A stretch of 37,051 nucleotides of DNA, from assembly GCA_964447525.1 (NCBI GenBank), contig CAYUSU010000008.1, positions 1-37,051 on the forward strand. Reading direction: 5' to 3'. A program made the translations under genes and the position numbers. How positions within the stretch are numbered: position 1 is the first letter of the stretch; each line of letters starts with the position of its first letter. This stretch comes from JAFGDH01 sp964447525 (GTDB lineage Archaea; Aenigmatarchaeota; Aenigmatarchaeia; QMZP01; QMZT01). Of this stretch, positions 1-13,100 are shown one piece after another. The notes under the pieces are model-generated. The model was given only the letters and a program-made list of their open reading frames with translations. It was not told where the DNA came from and did no database searches.

Positions 1-3000
1 GTTACCTGGGTGTTGTTCGGGGAATTGATGTACTGGGTAGTCACCTTTATCCATTCACCCCAGCTCCCGCCCGAGAAGAATCTCTTCCACAACTGTATGT
101 CAACCTGCTGATCACCATCCTCGTCAGTCAGGTTCACCCTGAACGTCCTCGGTTCTGACCAGGAACCGTTCGGCCCTGTATCACCGTCGAATGAAGTCGT
201 GTTAAGTCTTATGTCCTGGAGGTATGGCCGGGTTTCGACGAAGAAACCGTAAGGATCATCCGAAACATATGTCTCCGTATAATTGTGGGTGTTGAATTCA
301 GTCTTTGACGAAAAAGCACGAAGGTTGAAACCTCTTGGATCCATGCTGGATGTGTTGTACGTGCAATTGTATATGCCACTACCATTATAATTTACCGGTG
401 TGCACTGGTACCATGTACCGGATAGCTGGCTCTGGGCAGAGATGTTAACTGTTGTGGGCAGATCAACTGAAGGAAGAACCCCGCAGTAGGTATCTGATAT
501 GTTGACCTTCACCGTCACATTCTCCTCTCCTCTCAGGTATTCCTCCCCGGACGGTTGTGTTATGTTATTATAATAATGACCCTTGAGATAGTACATGAAA
601 TTCTCAGTGGTCGTATTCGCATAGCAGGAATTGTTTATGAAGGCATTCCATCTCTGGGTTGTTGCGTTGTATGTGCAGTCCGGGGTGAATGAATTTGTCG
701 CGTTCCCGGAACTCGTTGTTTTCTGGATGATCTCGGTATAATTGCCGCCATCCCTCGTCCAGTTGAAATAGACCGCAACGCTATTAATGTTCTGCCCCTT
801 GGTGGAATCGTAGAAATTCACCTTCATCGGGATGGATTGTGTGGAACGGTTTATGTTCGTGTTGTTCCCGGTGTAATATGTTATGGTTACCGAATCCGTC
901 GTGATATTCGGTCCGGATGAATTGTCGGATTCGACGTTTATGTAAGAATCGTCCAGATAGAACTTGAAATAGTTGTCAGTACCTATATCAGAACATCCGA
1001 AATCGGTCACCTCTATCCAGCATATTCCAGCACCTCCTGTTATGGTCATGGAATCCTTGTAGTTCCAACTACTCCCTCCGTTAGTGGTAACGTACAAGGA
1101 GCAGTTGATATCGTCGGCATCGGCATCCGAAACGTTGATGCTGAAATTATAAGAAGCTCCCCATCCAGACTGTCCAGGTGTGACGTCCATGTTATTGTAG
1201 GAAGGTGCGGCATTTGTGAGATTGATCCAATCTGTGTATAGGGTCGAATTGTCATTGTAATCGCTCTTGCTGGTGTTCAGGCGGATACCCCACATCCCGG
1301 TTTCCTTCCCAGTCGAATCCCACGTGCAGTTATAGTATCCTGTGTATGCCCCGGATTCGTTGACTATAGGAGTGCATTGTTCATAGGAGGATGACGGTGA
1401 ATATAATTCGACTTTGGTGGAGGTATTGGCTATCATTCCCTCTGCCGAGCAGTCGGAAGTGACGTTGAACCTTACAGGTATCTGGGAAGTTGTCTGGTAT
1501 TCAGTTCCCTCAACGGGAAGATCAATGGTAGTCTTCAGGTTTCCGTTGACATCGAACGTGAAATTCGCCGAGAAAGTCGAATAATAACAACTGTCGCTGA
1601 ACGTTCCGCCGGACCACTTCTGGGTTCCCACGTCGTACGAACAGTTCGGGTCGAAATACCATCTCAAATAACCACTAGCGTCTGTCTGGTTGTCGTATCT
1701 CGGACCCCAGTTGCTTCCGTTTACCGTTATGTTGAAAGAACCGTTCGTTCCTTCCATTACCGGCTGGCTTGTTATAGTATCCACTATCTGGAGAATGAAT
1801 GGATCAGTATCACTTCCTTCCCTGGTGATATCTTCCCCGTTCCCGGATATGTATGATACGCTGACGGGATCCTTGGATATTGTAAATTCTATATCCGAAG
1901 TCGTCTGCGTATAATTCGGACTGCTGGTCGGATTGTAAGCGGTGGCATTTAGTTTATAGTAATTCGTACCTATGTCAGAGCAGGTAAAGTTCTCGTAGAA
2001 ATGCAGTATCGTGTCGGAACAAGTGGAGCAACTGTCGTTTCCAAGATATTCCCATGGCCCACCCACACCAATTTTCTTCCACAGGAAGACCGTTACGGGA
2101 TTGCCGTCGGAATTTGTAACATGGATGGAAAAATGATGCTCTTCTTCCCATCCCTCGCTGTTCCTCTGTAACAGTGGGCTGGTGAGGGAAGGACGTGATG
2201 CAAGATAAAATGAATAGTTCTGTGTTATGTTTTCATCCCCGTAATAAGGTCTGGTGGCGTTCACTGTCACGTTGTACCATGTGTAACTCCAGTCGAATAT
2301 ATTTCCCTGGCTGACCGTGCAGTTATACCATCCGTCACCGAGATCGTTCGCGTTGCATATCTCATCTTCACCAAGAACCTTGTATACCACTGTGGCCCCG
2401 TCGACCAGCCCGCACCCGCTCCCGTCATCGGAAAGGTTGAGGCTGAAGTTGAGGTCGTCTTCTTCTCTTATGAAGCTCCTGTTTATCGGGGTGAACAGGT
2501 TTATGGTATAATTCGAAATGATAGTCACGTTGAACTCGGAGGAATTGGATGTCTTGTAATTGGTGGAGGTGGTCACGCCTCCCTTCCAGAGTTGTTTACC
2601 GACGCCATAACCGTCAGTGCATTCCGGGTCGAAAACGTATGTCAGGTTACCCCCGGAAAGGAAGAGTGGTGAAGGGTTTATGTTCCATGAGGACGGGTCG
2701 GAAGCGTTCGTGGTGACCCAATACCTGCCGCTGTCAGAAGAAAAGATGGTAATGTTGCTCTTGTCCGCGTCGACGTATCTCAGCCTGAAGGTGACGTTGT
2801 CGTTGCCCACCCTGTTCACGGTGGTCTCGTTGCCGAGAAGGTATATCATGTAAGTGTCGTCCTTTTCTATGGTGAAGTTCGTCCCGTTTATCTCGTCCGT
2901 GTACGTGGCGGAACCCTCGGGTGGATCGGACGGATCGTCTGTGACGTTGAACTTGAACGTAAGGTTACCCATTTCCGAAGGCTGGAAGCCTGATTTGGTG

Positions 3001-6000
3001 AAGGTTACCATCTGGTTCAATCCTGACGTAGTGTTGGCGGGAAGTATCTGTGTCCATGAACCGGGTGACGGGGTGAGTTGCCTATACCATGCCCTCACGG
3101 TCACTGTATCCCCGTCCTCGTCGCTAACGTTCACGGAGAATACGAAGCTTTCCCCCCACCCGCCTATGCTCTTGTCCACCTGAGGACTGGTCAGGTTCGG
3201 TTCGGTCTCGACGAAGAAGGACTGGGTCTGCGTGGATGTGTTGGAATTGTAGAAAGGATAGGATGAATTGAATGTGAAGTTGAACCACCCGGTCGAAAGA
3301 GATGACGTGTTGAAGGTGCAGTTGTAATAACCGTCCGTCTCATTTTCATAATTCGAACAATAATATACAGGGGTGGTCTGGAAGTAACGGAATTCGACCG
3401 GGGCCTGGTTCATCGTCTCCGCCACGCAGTCTGATTCGACCAATCCACGGAGCGTAACGTTGGAATTCCTCAGGTAAACTTCCGAGATCGTTGCGTTGAT
3501 AGTGACGTATATGTCACCGGTTATATTCATTGTATAGCTGGAACTCAGATTGGTATTGTTGTATCTGGTGTCCACTATGCCCGCGATCCAGTCCTGCTGC
3601 CCGGGGGAATAGCTGCAGTTAGGGTCGAAATAATAAACCGCGTGACCGGTGGAATTGGTCGTGTTGGTGAATCCGGAATCGTAATTGCTCCCGTCAGTCT
3701 CCACCCAGAACGTGACGTTGATCCCGCTCACCGGAATCTCCTGGTCCGTGTCGTTAACCCTCACTACAAGTAGCCTTGTCTGGCTCTGGCTCCTGTTGGA
3801 GATCACATCGTCTCCCAGGACGTACGTTATGGTCACGTTATCCTCGGTTAGTGTCGGACCGGTCAGGTTGGCGGTCTCGTTCGAATTGTAGGTGTCATTT
3901 ATGGAGAACCTGTACTGGGTAGATCCCATATCCGATGAATTGAAATCGGACACCACTATGGAACAGACCCCGCTCCCGGAAACCTGGGTCGTCCCTCGCA
4001 ATATCCACCCGGACCCGGTCGTGTTCGTGTATAGCCTGCAAGTGACCAGATCGGATTCAGGATCATTGATCGTCACGTTGTATGTGTAGTTCCTTCCCCA
4101 TCCGCCGGATGACGGGGCGAAGGTCTCCCCGCTCATTGCTGGAACCAGGTTGTCCAGGTAGAACCAGTTGTAATGGACGGTTATGTTGGGGTTGAAGTTG
4201 TCCGTGTTGGTGGTCAGGTTGATAGACCAGTTGCCTTCAGGCTCCCCGGTAGAATCCCATGTGCAGTTGTACCATCCGTCCCCCTCGTCGTATACGGTGC
4301 AGAGTGAAACACTGCCGGTAGAATTGTGTACCAGGGATATGTTCTTGTAATCCACCCCCGGAACCAGGCCGTCCATAGCGCAGTCCGTCGAGACGTTGAA
4401 CCTTATGTCTATCTGGTTGGTCACGTTCCACTGAGAGAACTGGTCCGGGACGGATATGTTGTTCTTGAGCTGGCCGTAAATGTTCAGGGTCTGGGAACCC
4501 TGGTCCTGGTTGGCCGTCTTGTAACAGGTATTGTATCCCGTCCCGACGTACCAGAACTGCGAACCGTTATGGTAGGAGCAGTTCGGGTCGAAATCGTAAC
4601 TTATGTAGCCGGATGAATTTGCCGTAGCGTTGGTTCCGGAGTCGTAGTTTATGCCGTTGATCGTGATCCAGAAGGTCCCGTTAACGTCCGCCGGCAGGGG
4701 TTCGTTGTTCTTGTCTATGTCTATTATCTGCACTGCAAGATGACCGGAATCGCTCCCTTCCCTGTCGATTTCCACGCCGCTACCTATCGGATTCGTGAAA
4801 TCAACGTCATCCTTCTCCAGGGTTACGTAATCGGAAACAGTTTCATTCGTAAAGTTAAGGGTATCAGAAACATTGAACTTGTAATACACCCTGTTGTTAA
4901 CATTATACAGATAATCAGCGCATGTGAATACCTTGTAGAATGTGAACGTGTTGGGACTCGCGTCACTCGTCCAGTTCTGGGAACCGACGAAGTTCCATGG
5001 TCCGCTGGCAGTGTATCCCCACCAGAACGACACGTTAACGTCATCCCCGGTGTCCTGGTCGAGGATGTCAACGGAAAAGGTATAATTATAGCCCCATCCC
5101 TCAAGCGAGAAGTCCACTACATCATTGTATATATCAGGATAGTTAGCCAGGCGGAATACGTTCTCGAAGGAAACATTGGTCCAGTTGTAATATGCCTTGG
5201 TAGCATTCATGGTAACGTTGTACCAGCTGTTCAATCCGTAATCACCGCCGCTCGTCGGCTGGGAACATGAATAATTCCCGCCTGAGGGGTTGTTCGCGGG
5301 ATTCGGAACGCAATCAGACAAAGCCCCGAGCGGGCCGATGGACTGGAAATATGCGCTTCCTCCAGAAACCGCCCCGCAATCATCAACAAGCGTACCGTTC
5401 AACTGGACGTTGCTTCCCACCTGGAAAGACTGGTCTACTGGATAGGTCACGTTATTGGTAAGGACGGACCACACGTTTACGGTGTATTCGGAAGAGTTAG
5501 CGTTATTGTAGAGCGAATGGCCGACTATACCTCCCTTCCAGTTCTGCTGTCCTGTCTGGTAGAACGTCGGTGCGCATTGGGGGTTGAAGGAAAGGTTGAT
5601 GTAACCAGATGTCATGCTCACGGACTGGCCGGAATCGTAATTACTTCCGTCAGTGGTGACCCAGTATCTTCTGGTTGGCGGGGATGTTATCGGGTTTGAC
5701 GTAACGTTGTCCAGCACCCTGAGCGAAAGGAGCGTCGTGTTCGATCCTATCCTGCTCACGTTGCCGTCATTCCCATCGATATACTGGAACGTAACGTTCC
5801 TTTTCGTTACCTCTATGGTGTGGTTGGCGGTCTCGTCGGTCATCCCCTTGGAATCGGTAACGTTGATTTTCCAGAACCAAACGCCGATGTCCGCGGAAGG
5901 ATGATACTTGTCGAGAGTCATCACCGTGCCCACGCAGTCGTTGCAGGTATCCGTGTCGGAGAGTATCCACGTTCCGGTCCCGTTCTTCTGTTCCCACAAT

Positions 6001-9000
6001 TCGACGGTAAGGTTGTCATCGTCGTCCGTTACGGTGACATTGAAATAGAACGTCGTTCCCCAGTATTTTACCGATTCGTCTGAAACCTCACCGGAAAGTA
6101 CCGGGTCGACCTCCCGGAAGAATGCATTGTTCACTGTGCTGGTATTTGTGTTGTGGTATTGCCTGGAGGTATTGATGATCAGGTCATACAGCCCGCCGTC
6201 AGTAGTCGTAACGTTCCACGTGCAGTTGTACTGGCCGCTTCCCATGTTGCTCACCGGCGTACAGATGTATTCGTTGGATTCGTGCCTGACAGACAGGTTT
6301 ATGTCGCTGATATCAGTTATGGCGTTTCCGCAGTCGTCCGTCATGTTCACCACGATGGTAACGTTCTCGTTGTTGTAGCACGTATCGTTGTTCCCGCAAG
6401 TGGCGTTGTCGAATATCTGTATCATGTCACCGATTATAGTAACGTTAGAGTGGACGGAAAGGTTCTCGTCGTCATAGCACCCGTTCCCCACCGTCCCGGC
6501 GGTCCAGTTCTGAACACCCACGTCATACGCGCAGGTAGCATTGAAATCGAAATAAAGATAGCTGTTAGAGATCGTGGTATTGCTCATCCCGGAACCATAA
6601 CCCTCTGTACCGTTATAAGTCACCCACAAATTCCCGTCTATGCCGGAACCAACGTATGTCGAGTTGTCGGTGTCATAAACCGATACTATTACAGTCTCGT
6701 TCACCAGTTGGTTCCCTGATCTGTTGATGATGTTATCCGAACCCTGAATAATTGCGATGGTTACGTTGTCCTTCTCCACAGTGTAGCTTGTTGCGCTCGA
6801 ACTTCCGGAAAGATCATACTGCCCGGTGTAATTTATGTCAGTGCCGTTGAACTTGAAGTAGTCAGTCACCCCGACGAAAGAGCAGTTGTGATATAATGAG
6901 AAGTTAATATACTGTCCTGCGCATTCCGTACAGTTCTCCTCCCCTCGGAGCGTCCAAGGTCCTCCACTTTCAGGGGCCGTCCAGAACCATACGGTCACGT
7001 TGTTATAATCGATGTCATCCACCACTATGGTATAATTGGTTAGGGTTCCCCATCCTTCTCTGATATAGGACGGGCTGGAAAACGTGGGTGCGTTATTCAC
7101 GTATGATTGTAACCACACGACATCATTATGAACTTCTGTCTCGTTGTTATAGTATTGATCCTCTGAAAGCGTCTTGATTGTGATGATCATTCCATACTTG
7201 TAAACCGGAGTTGCTTGGGTGGTGTTCCATCCGCATTTGTACGTTCCATTTCCATAGTCGTACATGTCGGTACACGTATAATTCCATGTAGCATTCTTGA
7301 AAAGAAGGGCGGAGACGTTCATTCCCGGAAGGAGATTGCCGCATTCATCGGTAACGTTTATGAATAACGAAATGTTGTCTTCCTGATTGCGGGTATAGTT
7401 GTCCGGCGCGGCGGTGGAATTGAAATCACCCATTATTGTCACGTTGAAGAAGTTCGAAGTGTTTGATTTGTAACAGTTATCTTCATCATCCACGTAACCG
7501 TACCAGTACTGGGTTCCAACCTCGTAATTGCAGTTTCCTCCGGGGGAGAAATCAAACTTCGCGTACCCAGTCGAATTGGTGGTGTTTGTGACCTCTGTTA
7601 GATTTACTGAATTCGTTTCTGTGCGGTTTGTTGTCACATTAAGTTTTACTGTTGCCATAGAATCATGAAGATACTCGTTCCTATCGAGGTCGAAAATGAA
7701 AAGTTCCAGCGTTGTTGAACCGGAAGACCTGTTCACCGCGGATTCGTTACCGGAATGATATCTCAGGTCGATGTTGTCCTCTTCTATAACGAAGTCGTCG
7801 TCGTTGTCAACGTAGTCTCCTTCCGACGTGAGGGTGGTGTGGGTATTCCCTATTTCATCGGTTCCCCTGAACCTGAAGTACCATATGTCCTTGTCGGAAC
7901 AGGTGAAGGTGTAATTCCACCATAAAGTCGAGTTCGTGCAGTTCGTGCAGTTCTTGCTTGTACCGATCTGGTTGTAGTCCGCCCCTGTCTTCTTGAGATC
8001 GAACTGCACCGTGACGTTGTCCCAGAGTTCGTCTGTTATGTTGACCGTGAAGTTCCTGTCATAACCCCATCCCTCGTTTTCGGGTACTATGGTCGCCTCC
8101 TTCATGATCGGTGTTGTCTTTATGTAGAATGAGTCAGGGTAGGAATTTGTTGTCCAGTTAACATAATAGTAACTCTTGTTCGCCCAGAATTCCACATCAT
8201 ACTGGCCTTCCACGACATCGGAAGAATCCCAATATCCTTGGTACAACCCTCCACCGATTCCGCCGGGTGTGAAGTTATATTCATATGTATTGTTGGTCAT
8301 GTTGAAGGTCACATCAGCATTGTCTATCGAGTTCGAGCAGTCGTCGATTATCCTTCCCTGAAGGAATATATCATCTCCCCAGTCGTAAGTGGGATTCGAT
8401 CCGGACTGGGGGTACACTATGGTTATGTTAAGGTCGGACCAAACCGTGAGATTGTATTCTGAGGATTGGTATCCGGTGTAATAATCACTCTGTCCCGTGA
8501 GAAGGGCCTTCCATTTCTGCTCCCCGACTATGTACTCGGGCGTGCAGTTAGGGTCGAATGAATAATTAGCATAACCCGATGCGTCCGTCAGGACGCTGTG
8601 TCCGCTGTCATACTGGTCATACTGCCTTCCTGTTCTCGTAACGTAGAAGGTCACATTCTCTCCTGATTCGAGATAAACGCTCTTCGAGGCATCGTAAGCC
8701 CTCAGCTTCAGTTCATCTATCTGTTGTCCGCTCCTGTTGGCGACGCTCTCGTTACCTGCCACATAATGCCATTCCAGTTCCTTTTTGGTTACATTGAAAG
8801 AACCGGTTGGGTCATCCCCTTCGTTATCATAACCGGTCTCGTCTGATGCGTTGAATTTGAACTGCCATACCTCTGATATGTTTTCCTTGTCGAAGAAAAC
8901 CGTTATCCCCACGGTCGTGTTAGAACAGTTGTTGCATGTAACATTCCCGAAATATGTCCATGGATCAGCAGGAGTCTTCTTCAGATAAAGGAAAGTCGTT

Positions 9001-10110
9001 ACATTATCCTCTTCCGAATCAGTGACGTTCACGGTGAAGTTCAGATAATTGTCCCAGGTAACCGGGGTGGCGTTCACCTGGTGTCCGCTAAGGATAGGTC
9101 TGCTGGTTATGCTGAAATTCAGCGTAGTGGAATTGGGATTGTAATAGCTTCGGGTGGAGTTCATGGTAACGTTATACCATCCTTCGTCCTGGCCTACCAT
9201 GTTCCATTCACACTCGTAACTCGAACCGACGTAACTGGCATTACAGATGTCTATTATCGATCCCCCTTTATCGATAACGAAGTCCACTGTCGCGTCCGTG
9301 ACCGAACTCCCGCACTCGTCCGTGATGGAACCCTTGAAAGTCAGGGAGCCTGTTCCGCTGTTGAAACCCTGACCGGCGCTCGGGTATGTGATGGCATTTT
9401 CCATTTCCCCGACAATATATATATCGTATATGATGGAGATCGCATACTTGTAGCAGGGATCAAGACTGGACGGGGAAACCTCCATGTACCATCTCTGATG
9501 GTCGGCTGTGTAAGAACAATCCGGATTGAAGTAACCGTCAGTGTCGGTATCCATCAGATATCCGCTGGTGTTGGTGCTGGCGAAATTGCTCTCGTAATCT
9601 GCATCGTATCCGTCTTCGGTTATCCATAAATAGGCGACTGTTCCCGTGTTAAGTATGTAAGAATCGTTATCCTCGTCGTATGCCCTCATTATAAGTTGCT
9701 TCTGATATCCAGACCTGGAATTGCTCCTGTTTATATATTCCCCGTCACCTGTTATGTAGCTTATGGTGACATCGTCTTTTTCCACGGTGAAATAATCAAC
9801 ATCGGTTTCGGAAGGTTTGTTTCCTGAATCCGTGGCATTGAATTTGTAATAAACCCTGTGGAGACCGGTTGCGGTGTAATCGCTGCATTCGAATCTCTGA
9901 TTGTATAACGTCACGTACTTTCCCGGATCAGCGTATTCGTTCACGACGTAATTGACATAGGTGAACGGCTGCCCGGACGATTCGTTGGATTTCCAGAGAC
10001 GTATGGTGAGCGTCTGGTTGTCCGGGTGGTAACCATAAACTGTGAAATTGTATGGATAACCCCATCCCTGAGTGGTAGGGGTGACGCTTGTATCGTTGAC
10101 CACGGGGACT
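1..10110 (-). repeat. Tandem protein super-repeat array, ~330 aa (~990 bp) period, at least 10 units
   Basis: Within the giant protein a landmark tryptophan in a GWG-like motif recurs 11 times. I placed the first at 10062-10064, the second at 9054-9056 and the last at 159-161, a mean period of 990 nt (330 residues). The others fall near 8070, 7050, 6060, 5095, 4105, 3155, 2150 and 1165. Each unit carries the same order: GWG-type Ig domain, often with a CxxC (NCTNC, TCNNC, NCTEC, TCNDC, SCSTC); a segment like EKDNVTI...G..NRSG; a segment ending FDPNCSY.VG.Q.W; then a domain with DDCG and C.W near its end. Copies are clearly related in protein but divergent in DNA, so this is old duplication, not an assembly collapse. 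The array continues past the left edge. Confidence 0.9.
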
Positions 10111-13100
10111 ATATTCTCTTCAGTGCCTTCGGTGTATGTCGGCATAGGATATGCGTTCTTCCTCATGGCCTTGAAGGACAGCAGGTTGTGTTCGTCACCG
10201 GATCCTGAAACGATGTTGTATACCGCATAGACGGTCGAGTTGCACACGAGCCTGGAACCGGCGTATATTTCGGTCCCGGAATTCGGATGTCCGAAATATA
10301 TGTGGTCGGGTTTCGGGTAATCCCACGTACCGTCGTTGGTGGTGTTAGTGTAATACAGCGTTCCTGCCGAATTGTACAAATCACACCTCGTGTTTTTGCT
10401 GACAGTCGCTATTGTGACCCATTCAGCGTCCTGCGGTATTACGTATTCGCTGCTCAGTTCGTACTCGGGTATGAACGTTGTGGAGTCCAGGCCGTCGTCG
10501 TCCCTTGTCTGGAATGCCATCACCGGACCTTCCGCGACTATATGCGCTGACTGGATGAGTCCCTGCCCGATTTCCAATGGAGTACTCTGGTAGCTTATTC
10601 CGCCCTGCACGCTTGAGTCGGGTATCATGAATTCGCTCGACGGCTGGTATATGTCCCCACCGTCCAGATACCAGCTCAACTGGGACTTTCCGTCACCCCA
10701 GTAAAGGTTGACAAGGGTGTCATCATCCCTCGTCGTTATAGTGAACCCTTCTCCCGGCACGCCGTACATGTCGGTATCGTATTCGTGCAGGACATTGTTG
10801 TCCGCGTTCCTCTGGGTTCCGCCGTCATTCGAGGCAACGAACGCCAGTATTGGCATGTCAGATTCCACAAGGAAGCCGTTATCCCCGTTTGTGCCTGAAG
10901 TGTATTCATACACGGTACCCTGATTGACAGTGAAGCTTGAAGTCGGGGTGCCGGGCCATGAGGCGCCGCTTCCCGTGCTCACATAGACGTCAACAGATGC
11001 GTCTCCGTACGGTGAATACAGGTACAAATAATCGTCATAACGGTAAAACGGTGCTATGAAATCCGTGCCTGCCCATCCTATCGGCACGAACGCGTCACCC
11101 GCATCGTTGGAATCGACTGGCTCGTGATCTATGAAGATGGGATTGGTTGCATTCACTGGGGTATTGGAGCTGAAATTCCCGTCATCTATGAAGACCACGT
11201 CCCCAACGTCTATGTCACCGTCGTAGAAGCTTCCCGCCTCGACCTCGCTGTTGTCCCTGAAGGACATCACGTAAGCACCACTCTGTTCCGCATTGGTAGG
11301 AGCGACGGGTATGTAAACGGTCGTGTTCACGGAATAATTGAACACCTCGACTTCATTACTTTCGTTTCCCACGTCCATCAAATCCCCGGATGAATTCATG
11401 GGACCGTAATACATGTATATTGTGGTAATGGTGTCGTTCTCCAGGAATGGTATCTGCACCCATATCCTCGAATTTTCGCTGTTGCACAACCTGGGTTCAA
11501 CGAAGAACGGTATCGGATGCCCGGTTGTGTTTCCGAAGCGGATATCCCTGCAGTCGGACCACATCTTACCCTCTGAAATCGGGGTGGCCGTATCCGTGTC
11601 GTTGATGAATATCTGGAATTCGGTCTGGTTCCCGGCTGTATTGGAAATATTGAATTCCCTCCTGTAAGCCCAGGTCTTGTTCAGCCAGTCCGTCCAGGGC
11701 TGGACATAGAATGTATAGGTATCGCTCATGGAGGAATTAACCACCCCGTCCGTCGCCTTGACCGACCAGTTGTATTTCCCCTGCTGGAGGGTCATGCTGA
11801 CCCACGTATTGGTGGTTGTGGTGTTAAGTTCCCCGTTGAAGTAGAAATAATAGGTGATCGTTTCCATGTCGGCGTCCGTCGAAAGGTAGGTAAAGTTGAA
11901 TTCCACATCGAGATAACGTTCCCCGTAATTCGGGGGTGTCAAAAGGTCAGGTGTTGTCGGGGGAGCGTTTCCAACTTCGAATTGCCACTCGTCTGTTGAA
12001 TTATCGTTGCCATACGAATCGTTGAAATACCATTTCCACCGGACAGTGTCACCCTTGGTGGCGGTGATGGTTTTCGATATAGATACTATCTTTTCCGTCT
12101 CCCCTGTCCAGCTTCCCGGGGTCTCATTCACGAAGGTCCCCGATCCGTTATCATAACTGAATATGTATTTTTGCCCAGCATAATTGTCTTTTAGTGTAAC
12201 ATTGAACTGTATCGTGTCGTTGAAAGCGGTCGTCCCGTTTACTGCATTGGTCTGGTTGTTCTCCCACCATGGATATGTGGTATCCGGGGTGGCGTTGTAA
12301 GTCACGAACCTCGTTTCCGTCTGGTTTTCGTGGCCCATAAGATCGACTGAATACGCATAGTATTGATACTTCCCTTCCGAAAGGTTGGTGTAATTGTTTT
12401 CTGTCGTGGTGTATATCTTGGAATTGAAACTCATGTTAATGTCGTTTTCCGTAAACGATCTTGCCCATATTTTTATTTCATCTATTCTTCCTTTGAATCT
12501 CTGCGATTGCCTCTTTGCTATTTGGACCTTTTCGGTGGAAAGGAAAATCGGTCCGGAGAAACTTGAGGAATCCTGATAGACGGAATCCACGTAAACTTTC
12601 ATATCCGTTCCGTTCCAAGTTCCGAGTACATGATGCCATTCCCCGTCATTAACTGTTGCAGTGCTGTTCACCTCGGTTACCGAGGAACCGTCCGAACTGA
12701 GAGAGAACCCAACCATACCGTCTCCGTAAACATGAATTCCGTAGCTCCTTGCGTTGATGTTGTCGTCCTTGGCCACTATCTCCTGTAACGTGTCGTTGGT
12801 GGTATTGACCCACGCTTCCAGTGTTATGTAATCCGTTATGTTGAGGCTGTCATCTTCGTCGATGTCCACCCTGTGATTCAAACCATCGAATTCCATGGAG
12901 TTCCCGAAATGTCCGTCGGTTATGTTGGGTTTATCTAGGCCGATGCCTTTCCTAGTGCCGTTGTTCCCCCACGTGCTGTGATCCAGAACGATGTCACCAT
13001 CGAGGGATTCGAACTTCCAGTATCCGCGAAGCGTATGATTCCAGTCTATGAATGTCGTCGTGTTAAGGGTGTCGGACAATGAAACGTTAACATACGAATG

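Noticed and set aside
4740..5270. Plus-strand ORF of 176 codons; likewise 6153-6719 (188), 9081-9629 (182) and 14253-14642 (129)
   Set aside because: They lie antisense to the continuous giant frame, which has coherent domains and repeats. Their proteins show no family character, and their openness follows from codon bias on the other strand.
1..10110. CRISPR array or DNA-level tandem repeat
   Set aside because: The periodicity is in protein motifs; the DNA copies are strongly divergent and there are no short identical repeats with spacers.
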